Origin: Acidobacteriota bacterium
GTDB lineage: Bacteria > Acidobacteriota > Vicinamibacteria > Vicinamibacterales > CAVVIG01
DNA length: 5,453 nucleotides
Assembly: GCA_003222455.1 (NCBI GenBank)
Contig: QHWF01000700.1
Location: 1 to 5,453 of the forward strand
Reading direction: 5' to 3'
The notes beneath the pieces are model-generated. The model was not told the origin of the DNA, ran no database searches, and saw only the letters and a program-made list of their open reading frames with translations. The stretch's first letter is position 1; each line of letters starts with the position of its first letter. The translations under genes and the position numbers were made by a program. Below are positions 1 to 5,453 of this stretch, one piece after another.

Positions 1-2
1 CG

Positions 3-1631
3 TTCTCGATGTTCGCACCGGAACAGGAGAAGTGGACGATCAGCATGCCCGGCGAGCCGAAGGGCGCCAAATGGACGCCGCCGCCGCGTCTGGTCGGCAC
101 GCTGCACTACCGGCAGGACCGCGTCGGATTTCTCGAAGACGGCTATACCCACCTGTTCGTCGTGCCGGCCGAAGGCGGAACCCCACGCCAGTTGACCACC
201 GGCAAGTGGAGCGTGGGCGCCGGCGAACTGCGTGGCGCTGCCACGATCGACTGGACGCCCGACAGCAAATCGATCGTGTTCGACGGTAATCGTGACGGCG
301 ATGCCGACCTCAAATATCAGCTGTCGCAGCTCTACGTTGTTGACGTCGCAAGCGGCGCGATTCGCGATCTGGTGTCGAAGCCCGGATCGTGGGGCGACCC
401 GTCGGTCTCACCCGACGGCAAGCTCGTCGCGTTCACCGGATACGAGCCGTCCGGCCACACGCATACGGTCAGCGACCTCTTCGTGGTGCCGATCGGCGGC
501 GGCGCGATGCGAAAGATCACGGCGGACTACGATCGCAATCCGAACAATCTGGTGTGGGCGCCGGACGGCACCGGCGTCTACTTCGACGCAGAGGACCGCG
601 GTTCCCGGAATGTGCAGTTCGCGTCGATCAACGGCGGTGTCAAGGCGGTGACGACCGGCACCCATGTGCTGACGTTCGATTCGGCCTCGCACGATTTGAA
701 CGCCGCCGGCACGCTGGCGGATCCCGAGCATCCACAGGACATCGTGCGCGTGAACCTGCGGCAACCGGGCAAAATCACCAAGCTCACCGACGTGAACGGC
801 GACGTGCTCGCGGGAAAACAGATCGCGAAGGTGGAAGAAGTCTGGTACACGTCAACCGGGAATACGAAGGTCCAGGGCTGGGTGGTCAAGCCGCCGTCGT
901 TCGACGCTTCGAAAAAATATCCATTGATTCTCGAGATCCACGGTGGACCGTTCTCGATGTACAACGTCGCGTTCAACTGGATGTTCCAGAACTTTGCCGC
1001 GAACGATTTCGTGGTGCTCTATACGAACCCGCGCGGCAGTACCGGCTACGGCGGCGCGTTCGCGAACGGGATCGATCACAACTACCCCGGTCCGGACTAC
1101 GACGACCTCATGGCTGGTGTCGACACGGTGGTGGCGAAGGGCTACATCGACACGTCGCGGCTGTATGTGTCGGGCTGCAGCGGCGGCGGCGTGCTTTCGA
1201 GCTGGGTCATCGGCAAGACCGACCGCTTCGCCGCGGCCGCCGTGCGCTGCCCGGTGATTGACTGGATCAGCATGGCCGGCCACACCGACATTCCGCTGTT
1301 CACATACAGTTTCTTCAAGAAGCCGTTCTGGGAAGATCCGAGCGACTGGCTCGCGCATTCATCGCTGATGACGGTCGGCAAGGTGACGACGCCGACGCTG
1401 CTGATGACCGGCATCCTCGATCGGCGCACACCGATGCCCCAGACCGAGGAGTACTACGCCGCGCTGAAGATGAAAGGCGTGCCGGCGAAGCTGCTGCAGT
1501 TCAACGACGAATACCACGGCACGGGATCGAAGCCGTCGAACTACATCCGCACGCAGCTGTACATGATGAGCTGGTTCAATCGATATACGCGACAGTCCGG
1601 CCGCGTCACAACGACGACGTCGCAGTTCTGA
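3..1631 (+). CDS. S9 family serine peptidase (prolyl oligopeptidase / acylaminoacyl-peptidase-like), 5' partial
   Basis: Serine oligopeptidase that would cleave short peptides. The frame is open to the left edge, so the ATG at 9 is probably internal; about 540 codons are visible, whereas S9 enzymes of this type usually have 650-700 residues, so the N-terminus and any signal peptide are missing. Counting from that ATG, residues ~35-260 carry TolB/WD-like propeller strands with repeated hallmarks (LFVVPAEGG, WTPDSKSIVF, SVSPDGKLVAF, VWAPDGTGVYF). Residues ~275-527 form the alpha/beta-hydrolase domain: HGGP at 311-314 (oxyanion region), NPRGSTGYG at 340-348, nucleophile Ser391 in GCSGGG, Asp471 in GILDRRTP and His503 in EYHGTG, a complete catalytic triad. 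The nucleophile elbow reads GCSGG where GGSYGG is common in the family. Family assignment is firm; substrate preference and localisation cannot be told. A dispersed-repeat gap separates it from the next gene. Confidence 0.95.
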   Translation, partial: FSMFAPEQEKWTISMPGEPKGAKWTPPPRLVGTLHYRQDRVGFLEDGYTHLFVVPAEGGTPRQLTTGKWSVGAGELRGAATIDWTPDSKSIVFDGNRDGDADLKYQLSQLYVVDVASGAIRDLVSKPGSWGDPSVSPDGKLVAFTGYEPSGHTHTVSDLFVVPIGGGAMRKITADYDRNPNNLVWAPDGTGVYFDAEDRGSRNVQFASINGGVKAVTTGTHVLTFDSASHDLNAAGTLADPEHPQDIVRVNLRQPGKITKLTDVNGDVLAGKQIAKVEEVWYTSTGNTKVQGWVVKPPSFDASKKYPLILEIHGGPFSMYNVAFNWMFQNFAANDFVVLYTNPRGSTGYGGAFANGIDHNYPGPDYDDLMAGVDTVVAKGYIDTSRLYVSGCSGGGVLSSWVIGKTDRFAAAAVRCPVIDWISMAGHTDIPLFTYSFFKKPFWEDPSDWLAHSSLMTVGKVTTPTLLMTGILDRRTPMPQTEEYYAALKMKGVPAKLLQFNDEYHGTGSKPSNYIRTQLYMMSWFNRYTRQSGRVTTTTSQF

Positions 1632-1640
1632 CGACATTTC

Positions 1641-1780
1641 GGATTGCGGATTGCGGATTTCCAGTCGGTACTGCGCATTCCGCAATCCGCACTCCATCCG
1701 GCAGCCGCATCTATGATCCCAATCGTCCATCTGTAATCGTCAATCGGAATCCGCAATCCGCAATCAAATCAATCCGCAAT
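1641..1780. repeat. Heptanucleotide-repeat element with 18-bp perfect inverted repeat
   Basis: The gap between the peptidase and the amidohydrolase is almost wholly repetitive. At 1642-1659 lies GATTGCGGATTGCGGATT, a 7-nt unit repeated in tandem. Its exact reverse complement occupies 1748-1765, giving an 18-bp inverted repeat. A second inverted copy at 1677-1690 pairs with 1646-1659 in 13 of 14 positions around a 17-nt loop. From 1721 to 1762 the right side can be read as consecutive 7-mers (AATCGTC, CATCTGT, AATCGTC, AATCGGA, ATCCGCA, ATCCGCA), and another partial copy runs to about 1780. The form resembles heptanucleotide short tandem repeats described in other bacteria. It encodes nothing visible. 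In RNA it could fold into alternative hairpins and might end or buffer transcription of the upstream gene, but no U-tract follows either stem. Confidence 0.8.
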
Positions 1781-1787
1781 GACAAAC

Positions 1788-1791
1788 GGAG
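1788..1791 (+). promoter_or_regulatory. Shine-Dalgarno site setting the amidohydrolase start
   Basis: GGAG sits 5 nt before the ATG at 1797. The in-frame ATG at 1779, six codons upstream, has only repeat sequence before it and no purine-rich site. This favours 1797, which also places the basic residues directly at the head of the signal peptide. Confidence 0.6.
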
Positions 1792-1796
1792 CTCCC

Positions 1797-3122
1797 ATGC
1801 GACGCCTTGCGCTGTCGTTCCTCGTGTGTGTGTGTATCGGGGTGACGCTTGCAGGGCAGGCGCCAGCCCCCGGACCCGTCACCGCGATTCGAGCCGGCCG
1901 CCTGCTCGATCCAGAGGGAGGCCGCATCCTGACCAATCAGGTCATTCTCGTGCAGGGCCCCCGCATCACCGACGTCGGCCCGAACGTGACGGTCCCGGCC
2001 GGCGCGCAGGTGATCGACTTGTCGCGAATGACGGTCCTGCCCGGGCTCGTGGATGCCCACAACCATCTGGCGCTGACGTACAAGCCCGAGCCCGAGAGCA
2101 ACATCTACTACTTCACCTACGTGCAGGAGTCGACGGCGCTGCGCGCGATTCAGGCGGCCTCGAACGGCATTCAGATGCTGGCCTCGGGGTTCACGATCGT
2201 GCGCGACATGGGCAACAACGCCAACTATGCCGATACCGCACTCCGTCAGGCGATCGAACAGGGATGGATTCCAGGGCCGACCATCATCAACTCGGGAATC
2301 ATCATCGGCGGCCTGGGCGGACAGTTCTTTCCGACGCCGGAGATGTACACGGACCACAACATCGTGTATCCGGAGTATCTCGACGCGGATACGCCCGACG
2401 AGATCGTGAAAGCGGTGCGGAAGAACGTGCTGTTTGGCGCCCGCGTCATCAAGATCTGCGTCGACTGCAAGCCGTACGGCTACACGGCCGACGAGATCCG
2501 TCTGGTCATCCGTGAAGCGGCGAAGGTCCGAATGAAGGTCGAAGGGCACGTGCAGACTCTCGAGGGCGCCAGAAACGCGATCGAGGCTGGCATCTGGTCG
2601 ATCGCGCATTCGACGGGACTGAACGACGAGATGCACAAGATGATGGCGCAGAAGGGCATCTGGCGTGCGGGTACGGATACGCCTGACACGCTGGCCGGCC
2701 ACCCTGTCTCGCCGCAGGGGTATCAGCGGACCGTTGCGAGCCTGAAGAACGCGTACGACAACAAGGTGCCGCTGACCTTCTCGACCGACGCCGACTACTA
2801 CGTCGCCGGGAAGACGCGAGGCGAGGTGTGCCTCGAGTTTTTGAAGACCTGGAAGGACGCCGGCATCCCGAACGCCGATATTCTCCGCGCGATGACGATC
2901 AACGGCTACAAAGTGAGCGAGATCGAGAAGACACGCGGACCGATCAGGGCCGGCCTGTTCGCCGATCTCATTGCCGTGCCCGGCGATCCGCTGACGGATA
3001 TCGAGGCGCTGAAGAACGTGCAGTTCGTGATGAAAGACGGGCTGGTGTTCAAGAAGGACGGCGTCATGACGCCGGCTGCCTTCTTCCACGGCGGGCCGGT
3101 CAATGGATGGCGCATCCGATAG
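1797..3122 (+). CDS. Exported metal-dependent amidohydrolase (Xaa-Pro dipeptidase / imidazolonepropionase-like group)
   Basis: Hydrolase of the amidohydrolase superfamily, 441 residues from the ATG at 1797. The N-terminus MRRLALSFLVCVCIGVTLAGQA is a classic signal peptide (two Arg, a hydrophobic core, small residues near position 20), so the protein is likely exported. A small beta-sandwich portion (GRLLDPEGG, VILVQGPRITDVG) precedes the TIM barrel. Expected metal ligands are all present: His88 and His90 in LVDAHNHLAL, Lys219 in VIKICVD (candidate carbamylated lysine), His251 in EGHVQT, His271 in IAHSTG and Asp331 in STDAD. The C-terminus returns to the sandwich with GLFADLIAVPGDPLTDI, typical of the family. 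This pattern resembles binuclear-zinc Xaa-Pro dipeptidases, but other amide or lactam substrates are possible. The in-frame ATG at 1779 would add six residues lying partly in repeat DNA and is disfavoured. The stop codon abuts a tandem repeat array. Confidence 0.92.
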   Translation: MRRLALSFLVCVCIGVTLAGQAPAPGPVTAIRAGRLLDPEGGRILTNQVILVQGPRITDVGPNVTVPAGAQVIDLSRMTVLPGLVDAHNHLALTYKPEPESNIYYFTYVQESTALRAIQAASNGIQMLASGFTIVRDMGNNANYADTALRQAIEQGWIPGPTIINSGIIIGGLGGQFFPTPEMYTDHNIVYPEYLDADTPDEIVKAVRKNVLFGARVIKICVDCKPYGYTADEIRLVIREAAKVRMKVEGHVQTLEGARNAIEAGIWSIAHSTGLNDEMHKMMAQKGIWRAGTDTPDTLAGHPVSPQGYQRTVASLKNAYDNKVPLTFSTDADYYVAGKTRGEVCLEFLKTWKDAGIPNADILRAMTINGYKVSEIEKTRGPIRAGLFADLIAVPGDPLTDIEALKNVQFVMKDGLVFKKDGVMTPAAFFHGGPVNGWRIR

Positions 3123-3251
3123 GTACTTTGAACTGACGCGGCAGAGCGCTTTGAACTGACGCCGTAAGGTGCTTTGAACTGACGCGGCAGGGTGCTTGGG
3201 AACTGACGCCGTAGCGTGCTGTGAACTGACGCGCCAGGGTGTTTTGACGTG
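3122..3251. repeat. 23-bp tandem repeat array (five full units plus one decayed unit)
   Basis: Units begin at 3122, 3145, 3168, 3191 and 3215, each 23 nt except the fourth (24 nt, one extra G). Each has a left octamer close to GGTGCTTT, an invariant core GAACTGACGC (3130, 3153, 3176, 3200, 3223), and a 5-nt tail. Tails alternate GGCAG, CGTAA, GGCAG, CGTAG, then GCCAG, which suggests expansion as a 46-bp dimer. A sixth copy from 3238 (GGTGTTTT then GACG) has lost about five bases of the core and runs into the GTG start codon at 3249. The array fills the entire space between the amidohydrolase stop and the ferritin start. The period is not a multiple of three and frames are interrupted, so it is not coding. 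It lacks the long repeat-unique spacer alternation of a CRISPR array. Function is unknown. Confidence 0.9.
3236..3241 (+). promoter_or_regulatory. Weak ribosome binding site for ferritin, inside the repeat array
   Basis: AGGGTG lies 7 nt upstream of the GTG at 3249. It straddles the junction of the fifth and the decayed sixth repeat unit, so the repeat itself supplies the likely Shine-Dalgarno. The same AG-GGTG junction also occurs at 3189-3194, where no gene starts. The match to the consensus is modest. Confidence 0.45.
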
Positions 3252-3755
3252 AATACAACCGTCCTCAGCGCGATTAATGAACAGATCAATTCCGAATTCG
3301 AAGCCTCATACCGGTATCTCGCGATGGCGGGCTTCTGCGAGCGTCAGAAGTTCATGGGCGCCGCGAAGTGGCTGCGCCTGCAGAGCGAGGAAGAACGCCA
3401 GCACGGCCTGAAGCTGTTCGATTTCGTCCTCGCCCGCGATGGCGCTGTCGATCTCAAGGCCATCGATCAGCCGAGCGCTTCGTTCGACTCGCTGGCCGCG
3501 GTCTTCGAACAGGCCCTGGTGCACGAACAGCGCGTAACCGTCGAGATCAACACTCTTTACGAATTGTGCTTCAAGGAGAAGTCGTTCGCCGAGATGGCCG
3601 AGCTCCAGTGGTTCCTGACCGAGCAGGTCGAAGAAGAGAAGGTCGCGCGCGAAATCGTCGCCAAGTTCCGTCTGGTCAAGAACGATCCTGCCGCGATTCT
3701 CGACATCGATCGCGAACTGGGTGCGCGCACCACGATCATGGGCCCGGCGCGGTGA
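3249..3755 (+). CDS. ftnA: Non-heme bacterial ferritin (FtnA-like)
   Basis: Iron-storage protein of 168 residues that would oxidise Fe(II) and store it as a ferric mineral in a cytoplasmic 24-subunit shell. All ferroxidase residues of E. coli FtnA are found with an offset of one: Glu16, Tyr23, Glu49, His52, Glu93, Gln126 and Glu129, as are the third-site acids Glu48, Glu125 and Glu128. Signature stretches are NEQINSEFEASYRYLAM (helix A), SEEERQHGLKLFDF (helix B), HEQRVTVEINTLYEL (helix C) and QWFLTEQVEEEK (helix D). There is no Met at the position expected for the bacterioferritin haem ligand, and length fits ferritin. The start is GTG: the next in-frame ATG (residue 26) would remove helix A with Glu16. 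Its leader is entirely a 23-bp repeat array, and no Fur box or promoter was recognised. A hairpin follows the gene. The symbol is by family resemblance. Confidence 0.95.
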   Translation: MNTTVLSAINEQINSEFEASYRYLAMAGFCERQKFMGAAKWLRLQSEEERQHGLKLFDFVLARDGAVDLKAIDQPSASFDSLAAVFEQALVHEQRVTVEINTLYELCFKEKSFAEMAELQWFLTEQVEEEKVAREIVAKFRLVKNDPAAILDIDRELGARTTIMGPAR

Positions 3756-3771
3756 CGTTGACGCACTGCCG

Positions 3772-3803
3772 GAGCACCGCACCGGCACCGCGGTCCGGTG
3801 CTC
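3772..3803 (+). terminator. Possible terminator hairpin downstream of ferritin
   Basis: GAGCACCG at 3772-3779 pairs perfectly with CGGTGCTC at 3796-3803. After one C-C mismatch, ACCG at 3781-3784 pairs with CGGT at 3791-3794 around a 6-nt loop. The hairpin starts 17 nt after the ferritin stop. It is GC-rich and well placed, but no run of T follows, so it may be only a transcript-end stabiliser or a weak terminator. Confidence 0.4.
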
Positions 3804-3948
3804 ATGTCCCGTCAGGCGCCATGTCTGAGGGTCCGCACGTTTCGGATCAACATCGCGCACTTGCAGTCGTGTTATTCTCAGCTCCGCTGACGGCAGCGTG
3901 GCGCTGCTGTATTTCCGTACCCCGGCATGGCGCCGGAGGAGCTCACAC
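3804..3948 (+). promoter_or_regulatory. Leader region of the AddB-like gene with strong Shine-Dalgarno
   Basis: GGAGGAG at 3935-3941 is 7 nt before the ATG at 3949, close to ideal. TATTCT at 3873-3878 resembles a -10 box, but no good -35 is seen at the proper distance, so a promoter here is only a guess. Two small hairpins lie in the leader: GCAGCG/CGCTGC at 3893-3907 with a 3-nt loop, and CCGGC/GCCGG at 3922-3936 with a 5-nt loop. The second overlaps the first two G of the Shine-Dalgarno. Confidence 0.45.
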
Positions 3949-5453
3949 ATGCACGCGGTTCAGTCGTCGTCCGCCCGGTCGCGCATCCGCGCCGCTCGTG
4001 CCTTCATTGGCCGCTTTCCTCCCGATACCGAGCTCCTCATCGTAGCCGCGACACGCGGCGCCGCCGACGATTTCGCCCGCGCCATCGCCGTCGATCGCGC
4101 CACGTTCGGGCTGCACCGATTCAGTTTGACGGAGCTGGCGGCGCGGGCGGCCGCGTTCGAGATCAGCGTCGCCGGACAGGTGCCGGGCACCGCGGCGAAC
4201 GCCGAAGCGATGGCGGCACGCGCCACCTTCGATGCGCACCGCGCGGGCGAGCTGACGTATTTCACGCCGGTTGCCGAGATGCCCGGGTTTCCGCGCGCGC
4301 TTGCGCGCACACTGCACGAGCTGCGTCTCGCGACGGTGGGCCCGACATCGCTCGATCCCGGCGGCGCCTCGACGAGGCACCCGCAGGGCGATCTCGGACG
4401 CCTGCTGGAGCGCGTCGACGCGCAGCTTCGATCCGCCGCTGTCACCGACCGCGCGGCGCTGTTCGAAACCGCGGCCCACGCGTGGCCGGCCGCTCGCTGG
4501 GCGGGATACCCCGTGCTGCTGCTCGACGTGCCGCTCGCGTCGGCTGCCGAACGGCGCTTTGCGTTGTCGGTCTGCAGACACTCGACCGCCGCGCTCGCCA
4601 CGGTCGCCACTGGCGACGACGCGACGCTTCTCACGTTCGCCAGCGAGGGGGTGGCGGCGGAGTCGATCGAAGATGATGCGGACTCGTCCACGGATCTCGG
4701 GCGGCTGCGGCGACACATTTTCGCGCTCGAGCCGCCACCCGAGCGGATCCGGACCGGCGACGTCCGGCTGTTCTCCGCTCCGGGAGAGGCACGTGAAGCC
4801 GTCGAGATCGCGCGCCGCGCGCTTGACGAGGCGGCGGCCGGTGTACGCTTCGATGACATGGCCGTATGCCTGCGCAGCCCCGGACAGTATCTCGGGCTGC
4901 TCGAACATGCCTTCGAGAGAGCGGGGATTCCGGCGTACTTCGACCGCGGCACGCGACGTCCCGATCCGTCCGGCCGCGCGTTCATTGCCCTGCTGGCGTG
5001 CGCGTGCGAGAAGCTGTCGGCGAAGCGATTCGACGAGTATCTATCGCTCGGCGAAGTGCCCCGCCTCGATGCCCGCCCGATCGCTGCGACGTCGATCCCC
5101 GGGGATGAAGCGTATGCCCGCTTTGCGCGAGCGGACGGCGCGGATACCGATGTGGAAGACGATCCGATTCTTCCCGACACCGAAGACGAGGCGATCGTGG
5201 CCGGCGCGCTGCGCGCGCCGTGGAAATGGGAAGAATTGATTGTTGAATCGGCAGTCATTGGCGGAGTCGATCGCGCCGAGGGGAAACGGCGTTGGCGGCG
5301 GCGGCTCGACGGGCTCGCCGCCGAGTATCGTGTGCGCCTGACAGAAGTCGATCGGGAAGAACCGGAGTCGCCCCGCCGCGGCGCCATCGCGCGGGATCTT
5401 CGAAACCTGCGGCATCTGCGCGCGTTCGCGCTGCCGATCGTTGACACGCTTGG
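3949..5453 (+). CDS. AddB/RecC-like helicase-nuclease subunit (PD-(D/E)XK nuclease family), 3' partial
   Basis: Likely the AddB-type subunit of an AddAB recombinational-repair enzyme, which processes double-strand DNA ends. Translation from the ATG at 3949 stays open for 501 codons to the window edge; family members are around 1000 residues, so the C-terminal half, where the PD-(D/E)XK nuclease domain and Fe-S cysteines would lie, is not visible. The N-terminus has ELLIVAATRGAADDFAR (residues 28-44), the place where Gram-positive AddB carries a Walker A motif; no GKS/T is present here. Residues ~275-345 (LFSAPGEAREAVEIARRAL, FDDMAVCLRSPGQYLGLLEHAFERAGIPAYFDRG) match the UvrD-C-like fold shared by AddB and RecC. 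An acidic stretch (~398-417) precedes APWKWEELIVESAVIGG. The start is fixed by GGAGGAG 7 nt upstream. Alternative: another PD-(D/E)XK family protein with the same inactive helicase fold. An AddA-type UvrD helicase gene would be expected downstream. Confidence 0.82.
   Translation, partial: MHAVQSSSARSRIRAARAFIGRFPPDTELLIVAATRGAADDFARAIAVDRATFGLHRFSLTELAARAAAFEISVAGQVPGTAANAEAMAARATFDAHRAGELTYFTPVAEMPGFPRALARTLHELRLATVGPTSLDPGGASTRHPQGDLGRLLERVDAQLRSAAVTDRAALFETAAHAWPAARWAGYPVLLLDVPLASAAERRFALSVCRHSTAALATVATGDDATLLTFASEGVAAESIEDDADSSTDLGRLRRHIFALEPPPERIRTGDVRLFSAPGEAREAVEIARRALDEAAAGVRFDDMAVCLRSPGQYLGLLEHAFERAGIPAYFDRGTRRPDPSGRAFIALLACACEKLSAKRFDEYLSLGEVPRLDARPIAATSIPGDEAYARFARADGADTDVEDDPILPDTEDEAIVAGALRAPWKWEELIVESAVIGGVDRAEGKRRWRRRLDGLAAEYRVRLTEVDREEPESPRRGAIARDLRNLRHLRAFALPIVDTL

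Noticed and set aside
1642..1765. Miniature transposable element (MITE) with 18-bp terminal inverted repeats
   Set aside because: The inverted repeat is built from a simple 7-nt tandem unit and additional copies extend beyond the ends; no target-site duplication is evident, so repeat slippage explains it as well.
1779..1796. Upstream ATG of the amidohydrolase as the true start
   Set aside because: It lies at the edge of the heptad repeat with no ribosome binding site, whereas the ATG at 1797 has GGAG at 5 nt and begins a clean signal peptide.
1764..3089. A 441-residue open frame on the minus strand opposite the amidohydrolase
   Set aside because: It mirrors the codon pattern of the real gene (third-position G/C on the plus strand), is rich in Arg, His and Val with no recognisable domain, and the plus-strand protein has a complete conserved active site.
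3122..3248. CRISPR array
   Set aside because: Units are directly contiguous at 23-24 nt with short, near-identical variable parts; there are no unique spacers of about 30 nt and no cas genes in the window.
3128..3248. Repeated TTGAAC motifs as -35 promoter boxes
   Set aside because: They resemble TTGACA, but no -10-like sequence follows at 16-18 nt in any unit; the spacing only leads into the next repeat.
3927..4676. Plus-strand frame of 249 residues starting 22 nt before the AddB start
   Set aside because: Arg-rich, no domain, no Shine-Dalgarno before its ATG, and it overlaps the AddB frame almost entirely.
3960..5447. A 495-residue open frame on the minus strand at the right end
   Set aside because: The product is a Ser/Arg/Ala-rich low-complexity sequence typical of antisense frames in GC-rich DNA. 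The plus-strand frame from 3949 is open throughout, has an ideal ribosome binding site and matches AddB-like proteins.

Overview
This is a GC-rich bacterial chromosome fragment (roughly 60-65% G+C by eye) with four genes, all on the + strand. The first and last run off the window edges. Three features suggest Acidobacteriota, possibly class Vicinamibacteria: the mix of secreted peptidase-type hydrolases, heptanucleotide repeats in a gene gap, and an AddB-like protein with no visible Walker A motif. This placement is inference from gene character; no rRNA or other phylogenetic marker is present.

Layout: (1) From the left edge to 1631 lies the C-terminal part of an S9-family serine peptidase, a TolB-like beta-propeller followed by an alpha/beta-hydrolase catalytic domain. 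(2) The gap 1632-1796 is filled by a repeat element made of 7-nt units with a perfect 18-bp inverted repeat. (3) 1797-3122 encodes an exported metal-dependent amidohydrolase with the complete set of expected metal ligands. (4) The gap 3123-3248 is occupied completely by a 23-bp tandem repeat array of five full copies plus one decayed copy; the decayed copy runs into the start codon of the next gene. (5) 3249-3755 encodes a non-heme ferritin starting at GTG, with every FtnA-type ferroxidase residue present. (6) 3756-3948 holds an imperfect hairpin and a 5' leader ending in a strong Shine-Dalgarno. (7) From 3949 to the right edge is the N-terminal ~501 codons of an AddB/RecC-like subunit of a recombinational-repair helicase-nuclease.

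How the genes relate: the S9 peptidase and the amidohydrolase could form a peptide-breakdown pair, with an oligopeptidase feeding a dipeptidase-like enzyme. This is inferred from family tendencies and adjacency only. Ferritin (iron storage and detoxification) and AddB (double-strand break repair) look like separate transcription units. All four genes belong to known families and I see no convincing undescribed multi-gene system. The most unusual material is in the two repeat-filled gaps, especially the 23-bp array that fits exactly between a stop codon and a start codon and appears to supply part of the ferritin translation start.
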